From: Citrobacter sp. wls619
Lineage (GTDB): Bacteria > Pseudomonadota > Gammaproteobacteria > Enterobacterales > Enterobacteriaceae
Length of the DNA: 64,000 nucleotides
Direction: 5' to 3'
Assembly (NCBI RefSeq): GCF_005281345.1
Contig: NZ_SZXJ01000078.1
Coordinates: 158,766-222,765, forward strand
Shown: positions 33,889-43,769 of the stretch, piece by piece
Layout: the number at the start of each line of letters is the position of its first letter
Position numbering within the stretch: position 1 is the stretch's first letter
Made by a program: the position numbers and the translations under genes
The notes under the pieces: model-generated
What the model saw: only the letters and a program-made list of their open reading frames with translations
Database searches by the model: none
What the model was told of the DNA's origin: nothing

Positions 33889-35745
33889 ATGCGAACCCTG
33901 TGGCGATTTATTGCCGGATTTTTTAAATGGACATGGCGATTACTCAATTTCGTCCGTGAATTTGTGCTTAACCTGTTCTTTATCTTTTTAGTACTGGTGG
34001 GTGTTGGGATCTGGATGCAGGTCAGTAGCAGCAACACCAGCGAACATGCTGAACGTGGCGCACTGCTGCTGGACATCTCGGGGGTTATTGTTGATAAACC
34101 TTCAAGCACCAGTCGGTTAAGTGTCATCGGTCGTCAGCTGTTTGGCGCAAGTTCCGATCGTCTACAGGAAAACTCCCTGTTCGATATCGTGAATACCATT
34201 CGACAGGCCAAAGATGACCGCAACATTACCGGCATCGTGATGGACTTGAAAAACTTCGCCGGTGCCGACCAACCGTCGATGCAATATATCGGTAAAGCGC
34301 TACGCGAGTTCCGCGACAGCGGTAAGCCTGTCTTTGCTGTAGGCGATAACTTCAGCCAGGGGCAGTATTACCTGGCAAGTTTTGCCAACAAAATTTGGCT
34401 ATCTCCGCAGGGTTCCGTTGATCTGCACGGCTTTGCCACCAACGGTCTGTACTACAAATCCCTGCTGGATAAGCTGAAGGTCTCAACGCATGTATTCCGC
34501 GTGGGCACCTATAAATCCGCCGTCGAACCGTTTATCCGTGATGATATGTCACCTGCCGCACGTGAAGCTGACAGCCGCTGGATTGGCGAGCTGTGGCAGA
34601 ACTATCTCGATACGGTCGCCGCTAACCGGCAGATCCCGGCGCAACAGGTATTCCCTGGCGCGCAAGCGATGCTGGACGGCCTGACGAAAGTCGACGGTGA
34701 TACCGCGAAATATGCTCTCGATAACAAATTGGTGGATGCTCTCGCCTCCAGCGCTGAAATCGAAAAGCTGCTGACCAAACAGTTTGGCTGGAGCAAAGTG
34801 GATAAAAACTACCGCTCTGTCAGCTACTACGATTACACGCTGAAAACGCCTGCTGATACCGGGGACAGCATCGGCGTCGTCTTCGCCAACGGCGCCATTA
34901 TGGACGGAGAGGAAACGCCGGGGAATGTAGGTGGCGATACAACCGCTGCACAGATCCGTGAAGCACGCCTCGATCCGAAGGTGAAAGCCATTGTCCTGCG
35001 CGTGAATAGCCCAGGCGGTAGCGTCAGCGCCTCGGAAGTGATCCGTTCTGAGCTGGCAGCGGCAAAAGCGGCGGGCAAACCGGTTGTCGTTTCCATGGGC
35101 GGCATGGCGGCGTCCGGGGGGTACTGGATCTCCACGCCTGCAAGCTACATCGTGGCAAACCCCAGCACCCTGACCGGTTCCATCGGCATCTTTGGTGTTA
35201 TCAATACCGTGGAAAACAGCCTGGATTCAATTGGCGTGCATACTGACGGTGTTGCAACATCCCCACTGGCGGATATCTCTATCACCAAAGCGTTACCGTC
35301 GGAAGTACAGCAAATGATGCAGTTAAGCATCGAGAACGGCTATAAGCGCTTTATCACGCTGGTTGCGGATGCACGTAAGACGACACCAGAACAGATTGAT
35401 AAAATCGCGCAGGGTCACGTCTGGACCGGTCAGGATGCGAAAGCAAACGGACTGGTAGACAGCCTGGGCGATTTCGATGATGCCGTCGCGAAAGCTGCAG
35501 AGCTGGCAAAACTGAAACAATGGCACATTGAGTATTATCAGGACGAACCCACCTTCGTGGATATGGTCATGGACAGTATGTCAGGTTCGGTGCGCGCCAT
35601 GCTGCCAGAAGCCCTTCAGGCAATGCTCCCGGCGCCGCTGGCTTCTGCTGCCAGCGCGGTAAAAGCTGAAGGAGATAAACTGGCTGCGTTTAACGATCCG
35701 CAAAACCGTTATGCGTTTTGCCTGACCTGCGCCAACGTCCGCTAA
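33889..35745 (+). CDS. sppA: Signal peptide peptidase A (protease IV)
   Basis: 618 residues, same as E. coli. A membrane-anchored serine protease that degrades cleaved signal peptides. One N-terminal membrane segment ([19 protein letters not shown]). The two peptidase halves supply lysine (in [13 protein letters not shown], Lys209 region) and serine (in [13 protein letters not shown], Ser409 region). A terminator separates it from ansA. Confidence 0.97.
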   Translation: MRTLWRFIAGFFKWTWRLLNFVREFVLNLFFIFLVLVGVGIWMQVSSSNTSEHAERGALLLDISGVIVDKPSSTSRLSVIGRQLFGASSDRLQENSLFDIVNTIRQAKDDRNITGIVMDLKNFAGADQPSMQYIGKALREFRDSGKPVFAVGDNFSQGQYYLASFANKIWLSPQGSVDLHGFATNGLYYKSLLDKLKVSTHVFRVGTYKSAVEPFIRDDMSPAAREADSRWIGELWQNYLDTVAANRQIPAQQVFPGAQAMLDGLTKVDGDTAKYALDNKLVDALASSAEIEKLLTKQFGWSKVDKNYRSVSYYDYTLKTPADTGDSIGVVFANGAIMDGEETPGNVGGDTTAAQIREARLDPKVKAIVLRVNSPGGSVSASEVIRSELAAAKAAGKPVVVSMGGMAASGGYWISTPASYIVANPSTLTGSIGIFGVINTVENSLDSIGVHTDGVATSPLADISITKALPSEVQQMMQLSIENGYKRFITLVADARKTTPEQIDKIAQGHVWTGQDAKANGLVDSLGDFDDAVAKAAELAKLKQWHIEYYQDEPTFVDMVMDSMSGSVRAMLPEALQAMLPAPLASAASAVKAEGDKLAAFNDPQNRYAFCLTCANVR

Positions 35746-35752
35746 CTATTGA

Positions 35753-35783
35753 CCCCTCTTCGGGATGAGGAGGGGTTTTCTTT
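35753..35783 (+). terminator. Intrinsic terminator between sppA and ansA
   Basis: Nine-pair stem CCCCTCTTC/GAGGAGGGG with one G-U pair and loop GGGAT, followed by TTTTCTTT. ansA starts 17 bases later, so ansA probably depends on partial readthrough or on a promoter inside sppA. Confidence 0.85.
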
Positions 35784-35800
35784 GAGACAGAAGAAAAGTC

Positions 35801-36817
35801 ATGCAAAAGAAATCGATTTACGTTGCCTATACCGGCGGTACCATAGGTATGCAGCGTTCTGAACAGGGTTACATTCCGGTATCGGGCCACCTGCAGCGCC
35901 AACTGGCATTGATGCCTGAATTCCACCGCCCTGAGATGCCAGACTTCACCATCCATGAATACGTCCCACTGATGGATTCCTCCGATATGACGCCGGAAGA
36001 CTGGCAACATATTGCTGAAGACATCAAAGCGCACTATGACGATTATGATGGCTTTGTCATTCTGCACGGCACAGACACCATGGCGTTTACCGCCTCGGCG
36101 CTCTCTTTTATGCTGGAAAATCTGGGCAAACCGGTCATTGTGACAGGGTCACAAATCCCACTGGCAGAGCTACGCTCGGACGGACAAATCAATTTGCTGA
36201 ATGCATTGTACGTTGCAGCAAATTACCCGATTAATGAAGTCACCCTGTTTTTCAACAATCGCCTGTTTCGTGGCAACCGTACAACCAAAGCACATGCTGA
36301 CGGTTTTGACGCTTTCGCCTCACCAAACCTTGCTCCACTACTGGAAGCGGGGATCCACATCCGCCGGCTTGGGACGCCGCCCGCACCGCATGGTGCAGGC
36401 GAACTGATTGTTCACCCTATCACCCCGCAGCCGATCGGCGTGGTCACGATTTACCCCGGGATCTCTGCTGACGTGGTGCGAAATTTCCTGCGCCAGCCCG
36501 TGAAAGCGTTAATTCTTCGCTCCTACGGTGTCGGTAATGCACCACAAAACAAAGAATTTTTGAAAGAGCTTGAAGATGCGAGTTCGCGTGGCATTGTGGT
36601 GGTGAATCTCACCCAATGCATGTCCGGCAAGGTCAATATGGGCGGTTACGCGACGGGGAACGCGCTGGCGCACGCGGGCGTCATTGGCGGCGCGGACATG
36701 ACCGTCGAAGCTACGCTTACCAAGCTGCATTATTTGCTGAGTCAGAACCTGGATACCCAGGCTATTCGCGAAGCGATGACGCAAAATCTGCGTGGCGAGC
36801 TCACACCAGACGAGTAA
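35801..36817 (+). CDS. ansA: Cytoplasmic L-asparaginase I
   Basis: 338 residues. Hydrolyses asparagine to aspartate and ammonia. Active-site motifs: YTGGTIGM near residue 12-19 with the nucleophile threonine, and the second threonine line VILHGTDTMAFTA. No signal peptide, consistent with the low-affinity cytoplasmic enzyme. pncA follows 8-14 bases after the stop. Confidence 0.97.
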   Translation: MQKKSIYVAYTGGTIGMQRSEQGYIPVSGHLQRQLALMPEFHRPEMPDFTIHEYVPLMDSSDMTPEDWQHIAEDIKAHYDDYDGFVILHGTDTMAFTASALSFMLENLGKPVIVTGSQIPLAELRSDGQINLLNALYVAANYPINEVTLFFNNRLFRGNRTTKAHADGFDAFASPNLAPLLEAGIHIRRLGTPPAPHGAGELIVHPITPQPIGVVTIYPGISADVVRNFLRQPVKALILRSYGVGNAPQNKEFLKELEDASSRGIVVVNLTQCMSGKVNMGGYATGNALAHAGVIGGADMTVEATLTKLHYLLSQNLDTQAIREAMTQNLRGELTPDE

Positions 36818-36831
36818 AGGAGTCTATGACG

Positions 36832-37470
36832 ATGGCCCGAGCCTTATTGTTGGTCGATTTACAGAATGACTTTTGCGCCGGTGGCGCTCTCGCCGTCCCG
36901 CAAGGCGACAGCACAATCGATATTGCCAACCGTCTGATTGACTGGTGCGCCGTACGCGGTGACACCGTCGTTGCCAGTCTGGACTGGCACCCGGCGAATC
37001 ACGGTAGTTTTGCCAGCCAGCATCAGGTTGCGCCTTACAGTCAGGGACAACTGGACGGACTGCCGCAGACGTTCTGGCCCGATCACTGTGTGCAAAACAG
37101 CGAAGGTGCTGCCCTGCATCCACTGTTGAACCAGCGTGCGATTTCTCAAACCTTCACCAAGGGTGAAAATCCACTGGTCGACAGTTACAGCGCCTTTTTT
37201 GATAACGGCCGTCGTCAGGCAACTGCGCTTAATGCATGGCTGCTGGAAAACCGCAAGGCTGAACTGATCATCATGGGTCTGGCAACCGACTATTGCGTAA
37301 AATTTACCGTGCTGGATGCGCTCGATCTTGGCTATACCGTCAGCGTTATTACTGACGGTTGCCGTGGGGTAAATATTCAGCCAGAAGACAGCGCGCACGC
37401 CTTTATGGAAATGGCTGCGGCCGGAGCAACGCTGTACACACTGGCTGACTGGGAAGAAACGCAGCGCTAA
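36832..37470 (+). CDS. pncA: Nicotinamidase/pyrazinamidase
   Basis: 212 residues from the ATG at 36832, which lies 9 bases after AAGGAG; the ATG at 36826 is only 3 bases from it. Converts nicotinamide to nicotinate in NAD recycling. Catalytic triad elements are visible: Asp in LLLVDLQNDF, Lys in KGENPLVDSYS, Cys in GLATDYCVKF, with the metal site DWHPANHGSF. Likely cotranscribed with ansA. Confidence 0.96.
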   Translation: MARALLLVDLQNDFCAGGALAVPQGDSTIDIANRLIDWCAVRGDTVVASLDWHPANHGSFASQHQVAPYSQGQLDGLPQTFWPDHCVQNSEGAALHPLLNQRAISQTFTKGENPLVDSYSAFFDNGRRQATALNAWLLENRKAELIIMGLATDYCVKFTVLDALDLGYTVSVITDGCRGVNIQPEDSAHAFMEMAAAGATLYTLADWEETQR

Positions 37471-37472
37471 TA

Positions 37473-37502
37473 TTTTGCCTGATGGCGTACTGTCAGGCAA
37501 AA
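37473..37502. terminator. Bidirectional terminator between pncA and ydjE
   Basis: Perfect 10-bp stem TTTTGCCTGA/TCAGGCAAAA with a 10-base loop, positioned between the convergent genes and ending beside the ydjE stop. Confidence 0.8.
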
Positions 37503-37503
37503 C

Positions 37504-38862
37504 TCACCCCAGGCTCGATATCTGCTCCAGCGAAACCCTGCGGGTTTCAATACCAAAACAAAACAGGATCAGTGAGCACACCACCAGCATAGCGCCGAGC
37601 ACAATAAACACGGTGACCGCGCCATACTGAGTGAGTAATACAGCAACCCCGTACGGTGTAAATACAGCGACAATTCTCCCCACGGCATTCACAAAACCGG
37701 AACCTCGCAATCGAAGATGGGTTGGCCAAAGTTCCGGGACATACACCGCAGAAGCAAAACAGACATACATATACAAAAAAAAGATCATCACCAGGCCATA
37801 GCTTAAAATCGCCCATTCCTGTGTTTGAATCGAATAAAAATATCCCAGGATAGCAATAATAATCAGCAGCGTTGAGCCAAATAACCGTCGTGGGAAGCGG
37901 TCAATAATTAATGCGGCAATATAAATGCCTACCGGTGCCCCAATCATAATAATCGAGGTCATGAAAATAGATTTCGTCACATCAAAACCGGTGTTAACGA
38001 AAATTGTCGGGATCCAGACGGTAATAGTATACAGCGAGATGTTCATCGCGATCAGTACTGTGATCGCCACCAGCGTCCGGCGTAACATTTGCCCCTTGAA
38101 TAACAACCAAAACGAATCATTTACCGTGCTTAACCCCGTTTTTTCTCGAGGATTTGGACATGGCGGCAAGATGATCTTTTTTTCTTTCTCGACCTGTTGT
38201 TCTACATCCAGGATATGCTTTTCCGCCTTTTCTTGCAGACCTTTGCCTGCCAGCCACCGGGGAGACTCAATAAGGTATTTTCCTGACAGATACCAGGCCA
38301 ACAGCATTCCCACACCACCAAGAAAAAACATCACTCGCCAGCTGAAACAGGCGATGACGACAACACCGACAGCCGCAGACAGCATGGGTGACCAGTTGCC
38401 GACAAAAGACAAACGAGCAGACCATTTACCGCGTACCACCGGGGGAATAAACTCAGTAAAGGAGGCATAACCCACCATAATCAGCGCCCCCATTCCTACC
38501 CCCATAAGCCCACGGAAGAAGATTAACCAATACATATTGGGAACAAAAGAGGCGGCAGTTGCAGAAATACCGACTATCAGCAAATTCATCCGAAACGCTT
38601 GCCGCCGCCCAAGATAATCGCCGATAAACCCACCGCTCAATGAGCCAATAAAATAACCAAACATTAGCGCTGAAGTAAATGCCGCATTAAGGTAGTTATT
38701 CGACCAGCCATTACTAACCAGTTTAGCTAATACCACATTACCGGAATAACTCAGAAAGCCCGTCAGCAACAAACCAAAGCTGATAATACCAAAAATACGA
38801 AAGTGAAACTTTGAAAAAGGTAAGCGATCCAGCCTTGCGCCGATATGTTCATATTGTTCCAT
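37504..38862 (-). CDS. ydjE: MFS transporter YdjE
   Basis: 452 residues with twelve predicted membrane segments. MFS sugar-porter signatures: GDYLGRRQAF and the second-half IDRFPRRLFG. Likely imports the polyol or sugar acid handled by the ydj enzymes. Last gene in the cluster; ydjF ends 141 bases upstream, so it may have its own promoter. Related by sequence to YdjK of the same cluster. Confidence 0.93.
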   Translation of the reverse strand: MEQYEHIGARLDRLPFSKFHFRIFGIISFGLLLTGFLSYSGNVVLAKLVSNGWSNNYLNAAFTSALMFGYFIGSLSGGFIGDYLGRRQAFRMNLLIVGISATAASFVPNMYWLIFFRGLMGVGMGALIMVGYASFTEFIPPVVRGKWSARLSFVGNWSPMLSAAVGVVVIACFSWRVMFFLGGVGMLLAWYLSGKYLIESPRWLAGKGLQEKAEKHILDVEQQVEKEKKIILPPCPNPREKTGLSTVNDSFWLLFKGQMLRRTLVAITVLIAMNISLYTITVWIPTIFVNTGFDVTKSIFMTSIIMIGAPVGIYIAALIIDRFPRRLFGSTLLIIIAILGYFYSIQTQEWAILSYGLVMIFFLYMYVCFASAVYVPELWPTHLRLRGSGFVNAVGRIVAVFTPYGVAVLLTQYGAVTVFIVLGAMLVVCSLILFCFGIETRRVSLEQISSLG

Positions 38863-39003
38863 CTGGGTGCCTCAAATGCAGCAAAATATAATAAACTTGT
38901 TATGGCAATAGGCGACAGTGTAAATCTGTCGCATTTACCATCATCATTTTTATTTGGCATTAACCGGATGCAATCTAAAAAATATCGACTACTTAGCCCT
39001 GCA

Positions 39004-39762
39004 TTAGTACACAAGCTGGATATTATTTTTCTTGCAAAATTCAACCCACTCAGCACCCGGTGCTTTATCTGTTATAATGTAATTAATATGGCTAAGATCC
39101 ACTAACTGGACAAATGCTTTACGATCAAACTTTGAGTGATCGACTAACAGAGCGACCTCTGCCGCCTGACGAATCATTGTTTTTTTGATCTCAGCTTCTG
39201 CTTCGTTTGAATCAAGCGCACCGCTTGTAATGTCCAGCCCTTTGCAGCTCATCACCATGATATCAACGTGATAGCGGCTGATAATCTCTTTGGTGATACG
39301 GCCCTGAAGTGACAGTGTATTCTTATTTAACTCTCCCCCAGTCGAAACCACATTAATCTCAGATTGCGCTAATTCATGAAACGCTTCCGCTGAGTTCGTC
39401 AGCAACGTCAGATCGTTTCTTTCCTTCAATAGCTTTAATAATTCCATCGCAGTACTGCTGGAGTCGGCAGCCATCGTGGTCTTATTTTTAATAAACGGTA
39501 ACGCATTACGGGCAATGATCTGCTTCTCTTCGAAGAAAGATTTTGCACGCTTATAAAAATGAATATTGTCGGACAACGCGGTAGTATTGAGCACTGCACC
39601 GCCATATGTTCGGGTCAGAAAACCTTCATCTTCCAGTTTTTCAAGATCGCGGCGAATCGTTTCCTCAGTTACCTGAAAGATTGAACTTAAATTAGATACC
39701 GCCACTTTCTTATCATTAGCCACCATTTGCTTAATGGCCTGAATCCTGTCTTTTGCCGCCAC
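39004..39762 (-). CDS. ydjF: DeoR-family transcriptional regulator YdjF
   Basis: 252 residues from the GTG at 39762 (AGAGG upstream), equal to E. coli YdjF. N-terminal helix-turn-helix with the DeoR signature VSNLSSIFQVTEETIRRDLEKLEDEGFLTRTYGGAV, then a sugar-phosphate sensing domain with MAADSSSTAMELLKLL and STGGELN. Probably represses the ydj genes until a phosphorylated intermediate appears. Confidence 0.94.
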   Translation of the reverse strand: MAAKDRIQAIKQMVANDKKVAVSNLSSIFQVTEETIRRDLEKLEDEGFLTRTYGGAVLNTTALSDNIHFYKRAKSFFEEKQIIARNALPFIKNKTTMAADSSSTAMELLKLLKERNDLTLLTNSAEAFHELAQSEINVVSTGGELNKNTLSLQGRITKEIISRYHVDIMVMSCKGLDITSGALDSNEAEAEIKKTMIRQAAEVALLVDHSKFDRKAFVQLVDLSHINYIITDKAPGAEWVEFCKKNNIQLVY

Positions 39763-39901
39763 GATGACACCTCTGTTTCCTGCAAAGTAATAATAAGACC
39801 CTAGTATCTCACAGGCTATGTTTATTTTCAAAAGAACATGTCTGAATCACAGATTTCAATACTCTTTTACACAGAAACAGAGGTCAATCCTATCTGCTGG
39901 C

Positions 39902-40885
39902 TTATTTGCTATCCAACGCCTCTGCCATTTGCCTCATCAATAATGAATCATCATCTGTCAGAGGAATGGTCAACGCCTCGACATTCTCGCGAACCTGTTC
40001 AGGCGCGGTTGCGCCGCTCAGTAAGGTAATTAAATCGCTTTGCTTTAAAATCCATGCCAAGGCCAGCGCGGGGATTGTGCAGCGGTATTTCTCGCACAGT
40101 GGCTGCCATTGCTCAAGCATGTCAATCACCCGCAGCATATTGTCCCGTTGGAACCAGACTTTGTTGGCCCGCGCACCGCTAGGGACATAATCTCGATCAA
40201 TAGTCCCGGTCAGGAGTCCCTGCTCGAGTGGGGAATAAACCTGCACAACAATGCCATTCTGCTGGCATAACGGCAGCAGTTCAGTTTCCAGCGCGCGATC
40301 AAGAATGCTGTACTTGGCCTGCACGATATCCAGCTCGCCATACTTGAGGTACTCCCTGACATGCCCGGCATCCACGTTGGCGGCGCCGATAGACCGAATT
40401 TTCCCTTCTTTCTTTAGGGCGTTTAGCGTATTAACGGTTTCCGCTATCGGCGTAAAACAGGGTTCAACCGACTGCCAGTGGGTCATATAGATATCAATAC
40501 TGTCGATACCCAATCTTTGCAGGCTGGCATCAACCTCTTCGCGAATAGACTCAGGCGAGAGGTTTTTATACAGCTGGCGATCACCTACTTTGTTAAACAG
40601 GCTGCCTGTTCGCTCCCATACGATGCCGCATTTGGTTTCAACCACGATCTCGCTGCGCGGCAGCTTTTTCAGCGCCTGCCCGACAATCACTTCGCTATTA
40701 CCGAAGTTGTACCCCGGAGCGGTATCAATCAGATTAATGCCGCAACGGTGTGCTTCAAGAATGGTGTCGATACAAACCTGCAAATCAAGATCGCCATTCC
40801 ATGCCGGACCGCCGCCGATGGCCCAGGTGCCCAGCCCCATACGGGAGAGCGTAATATCCGTAATGCCTAAAGGAATCATTTTCAT
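39902..40885 (-). CDS. ydjG: Aldo/keto reductase YdjG
   Basis: 327 residues. TIM-barrel NADPH-dependent reductase with the active-site Asp and Tyr (LIDTAPGYNFGNSE), Lys in VVETKCG, and His in YMTHWQS. E. coli YdjG is reported to reduce methylglyoxal. Shows the AKR line YSPLEQGLLTG. Follows ydjH by 9 bases in the cluster. Confidence 0.94.
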   Translation of the reverse strand: MKMIPLGITDITLSRMGLGTWAIGGGPAWNGDLDLQVCIDTILEAHRCGINLIDTAPGYNFGNSEVIVGQALKKLPRSEIVVETKCGIVWERTGSLFNKVGDRQLYKNLSPESIREEVDASLQRLGIDSIDIYMTHWQSVEPCFTPIAETVNTLNALKKEGKIRSIGAANVDAGHVREYLKYGELDIVQAKYSILDRALETELLPLCQQNGIVVQVYSPLEQGLLTGTIDRDYVPSGARANKVWFQRDNMLRVIDMLEQWQPLCEKYRCTIPALALAWILKQSDLITLLSGATAPEQVRENVEALTIPLTDDDSLLMRQMAEALDSK

Positions 40886-40894
40886 CTGCCGCTA

Positions 40895-41842
40895 TTACCC
40901 TTCATATTCGTCGAGAAGTTGTTCAACCAGCTTTCTGTTCTTCACGCCCGTCGTGGCGCCCACGCTGAGGACCGATATTGCTGCCGTTGCATTAGCAAAT
41001 AACGCACACTCGCGCAGCGGTTTGCCTTCAAGCAGCGCGGAGATAAACCCCGAGGCGAAATTGTCTCCCGCGCCGATGGTGTCGATGGCGGTAATTCCCG
41101 ACACCGCCGGGACCTCCATTTTCATATCAGCACGCTTGATAAAGCAGCCTCTCTTGCCGGTCTTAATGACTACCGTTTTCACACCACAGCTCAGGAAGCT
41201 ATCGGCTATTTCATCCAGCGTCTCTTTCCCGGTGAGCAGTTTTGCCTCTTCAAAATTGGGAAACAGATAATCCACATAGCTCAGCGCCTCACGGATGTCG
41301 TCCAGCGTTTCATTCAGTCGCGGTTTAATCATATCGGCGCAGATAATGAGCTTATGCGCTTTCGCCTGCGTGAAAATGGCCGTTAACGCCTGACCATCAA
41401 GCAGCGGACTGTTAAAAATACTCGCCAGCGACAGCAGCTTTGCCTGCGAGAAACGGTCAAAATCAACATCGTTAATATTCAGTTTCCACAGGCTGCCGTT
41501 GCGGTTGGTGACAAAGGTGCGCTCACCATCGGCGGTGACTAAACCCACGTTAATAGAAGTATCAATATCCGCATCCTGTTTCAGGCTCTGAATATCAATA
41601 TTCTCCCGACGACAATGGTCGACAATAAAATGTCCCGCAGCATCGTCACCGACCCGGCTTATTAATGCAGTACGATGTCCGAGACGAGAAATAATCGTCG
41701 CTTCATTAATCGCATCGCCTCCCGTCGTCATCGCAATACGTTCTAAAGGATAAGAATCTACATCAAAGATATTTTTACTTACTGGCTGCAAGGGAATATC
41801 AACAATAGCCGCCCCGATACAAATAACCTCGATATTATCCAT
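40895..41842 (-). CDS. ydjH: PfkB-family carbohydrate kinase YdjH
   Basis: 315 residues from the ATG at 41842, the E. coli length. Both PfkB signatures are seen: GGDAINEATIISRLG near residue 40 and DTIGAGDNFASGF near residue 255, with the catalytic aspartate. Phosphorylates the cluster's sugar substrate before aldol cleavage by YdjI. It follows ydjI by 4 bases. Confidence 0.95.
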   Translation of the reverse strand: MDNIEVICIGAAIVDIPLQPVSKNIFDVDSYPLERIAMTTGGDAINEATIISRLGHRTALISRVGDDAAGHFIVDHCRRENIDIQSLKQDADIDTSINVGLVTADGERTFVTNRNGSLWKLNINDVDFDRFSQAKLLSLASIFNSPLLDGQALTAIFTQAKAHKLIICADMIKPRLNETLDDIREALSYVDYLFPNFEEAKLLTGKETLDEIADSFLSCGVKTVVIKTGKRGCFIKRADMKMEVPAVSGITAIDTIGAGDNFASGFISALLEGKPLRECALFANATAAISVLSVGATTGVKNRKLVEQLLDEYEG

Positions 41843-41846
41843 ATTG

Positions 41847-42683
41847 TCATTCCGCTTTACCGTCAGAGCCAAACAGTTTAATTTTCTCCAGTGCGCGCTC
41901 TTTTACCGCTTTGCGAACTTCACGCTCAACGTGCAGGAACGGCTGATTCTGGTTCTCCTGCACCGCCGCCATTGCCGCCTGGCACAGTTCGGTATGAATA
42001 TTGATTTTCGAAATACCTAATGAAATGGCCTTTTTGATATCCGCATCGCTAATGCCGGACGCGCCGTGCAGCACCAGCGGAACGGATACCGCCCGGCGTA
42101 CGCGCTCAACAACCTCGAAATTAAGTTTCGGTTCAGAGCTATAAACCCCGTGCTGATTGCCAATCGCTACCGCCAGAGAATCGCAGCCGGTACGCTCGAC
42201 AAATTCCGCCGCCTGGCTCGGGTCGGTATAGTGATAGCCCGCCAGCGCTTCTTCATAAACCGTTTCATTCCCCACGTGGCCCAGCTCCGCCTCGACCGGA
42301 ATACCCAACGGATGGAAGAAATCCACTGCCTCTTTAGTCAGGCGAATATTCTCTTCGAAATCAAAGGCGGAGGCATCGCGCATCAGCGAATTCATGCCGT
42401 GGGTCCAGGCGTTATGGATAATTTCCATGCTGCGCCCGTGGTCCCAATGGGTAATAACCGGCACCGAGGCTTTTTTCGCCATCGAAACCATCATATGCGA
42501 AAAATCTTCAAACGAGGTATTACCCACAAAGCCGGTACCGAATGAAATAATCACCGGCGATTTAGACTCTTCCGCCGCATCGATCACCCCCATTAACATT
42601 TCCGCATTCCACACGTTAAAGTGGGCAATCGCATAATGTTTATTCTGGGCATCATTTTCCCAATATTTAATATCTGCCAGCAT
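41847..42683 (-). CDS. ydjI: Class II fructose-bisphosphate aldolase-like YdjI
   Basis: 278 residues. Zinc aldolase pattern: THWDHGRSMEII with the zinc histidine and catalytic aspartate region, EAELGHVGN, and VLHGASGISD. Cleaves a phosphorylated ketose-like intermediate, plausibly the YdjH product. Its stop lies just before ydjH. The order dehydrogenase, aldolase, kinase, reductase indicates a polyol or sugar acid breakdown route, substrate inferred only. Confidence 0.95.
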   Translation of the reverse strand: MLADIKYWENDAQNKHYAIAHFNVWNAEMLMGVIDAAEESKSPVIISFGTGFVGNTSFEDFSHMMVSMAKKASVPVITHWDHGRSMEIIHNAWTHGMNSLMRDASAFDFEENIRLTKEAVDFFHPLGIPVEAELGHVGNETVYEEALAGYHYTDPSQAAEFVERTGCDSLAVAIGNQHGVYSSEPKLNFEVVERVRRAVSVPLVLHGASGISDADIKKAISLGISKINIHTELCQAAMAAVQENQNQPFLHVEREVRKAVKERALEKIKLFGSDGKAE

Positions 42684-42707
42684 AGTTGTTTCTCCCTTTT
42701 CAATAAA

Positions 42708-43751
42708 TTAATGGTTAACTTTAATAACGCCTTTGATAATTTCGCGTTTATTGTTGACTGACTCATCAAACGCGCGCTGAACATCTTCATAATCATAAAT
42801 ATGTGTCACCATCGACTTGACATCGAAACGCCCGGAGGAAATGGCTTCAATAGTGACCGGATAGCGGTTGGCGTAGCGAAAAACGGTCTGAATGGAGACT
42901 TCACGGTTAATTTTGAGGAAATTAATCGCCGAATCACCGGGAACCGTCCCAACGATCATGATTTTCCCGCCGCGCATCACCAGGTACGGAGCCTGCTTAA
43001 CGGTGATCGCCGAGCCGGCAGTTTCAAAAACAATGTCAGCCCCCATATCGCCGGAGAACTGCTGACAGCGGGCAACGGTGTCCTCTTTCGCTCCGTTGAT
43101 CACCGTCGTCGCACCAAGCTGCTCGGCCATGGCCAGACGTTTTTCCAAAACATCAACAACGGCGATGTCGGTAGCACCCAAACATTTACAGGCTTGCAGG
43201 GTCATTAAACCAATACAGCCCGCCCCCAGAATGACAATTTTCTTGCCCGGTTTAACGTCTGCCAGCATTGCGGCATGCATCCCTACCGCCGCAGGCTCTA
43301 CCAGCGCGCCTTCCATGGTGTCCATGTTATCGGGCAGCTTGTAAGTGAAGCTCTCCGGATGGCACAGATAGTGGGTTAGCGCGCCGCGATAATTAGGCTG
43401 CGTGGCCATAAAATCGACGTCCGGACAGATGTTGTATTTCCCTTCCAGACAGTAGCGACAGTGACCACACGGCACGCCCGGCTCAATATTGACCCGGTCG
43501 CCCGGTTTAAATTTACTGACGCGGTTTCCTACCGCCACCACCGTACCGGCACATTCATGTCCGAGGCCAATTTCCTGGTTTGGGTCTTTTGGCGGAATAA
43601 AGGGACCTGATTCGAAACCGTGAACATCTGAACCGCAAATACCTACATATTCAATTTTGATCAGTACTTCATGCTCTTTGGGTACCGGGATATCGGCGGC
43701 AATAATTTTCATCGTGCCCGGCGTTTTTAATATCGCTTTTGAATTTTTCAT
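42708..43751 (-). CDS. ydjJ: Zinc-dependent alcohol/polyol dehydrogenase YdjJ
   Basis: 347 residues of the medium-chain dehydrogenase family. Catalytic zinc ligands in GICGSDVHGFE and GHECAGTV, structural zinc cysteines in GVPCGHCRYCLEGKYNIC, and NAD-binding VILGAGCIGLMT. It resembles sorbitol/xylitol dehydrogenases. It precedes ydjI by 24 bases. Confidence 0.95.
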   Translation of the reverse strand: MKNSKAILKTPGTMKIIAADIPVPKEHEVLIKIEYVGICGSDVHGFESGPFIPPKDPNQEIGLGHECAGTVVAVGNRVSKFKPGDRVNIEPGVPCGHCRYCLEGKYNICPDVDFMATQPNYRGALTHYLCHPESFTYKLPDNMDTMEGALVEPAAVGMHAAMLADVKPGKKIVILGAGCIGLMTLQACKCLGATDIAVVDVLEKRLAMAEQLGATTVINGAKEDTVARCQQFSGDMGADIVFETAGSAITVKQAPYLVMRGGKIMIVGTVPGDSAINFLKINREVSIQTVFRYANRYPVTIEAISSGRFDVKSMVTHIYDYEDVQRAFDESVNNKREIIKGVIKVNH

Positions 43752-43769
43752 TTTATTTCCCCATCAATA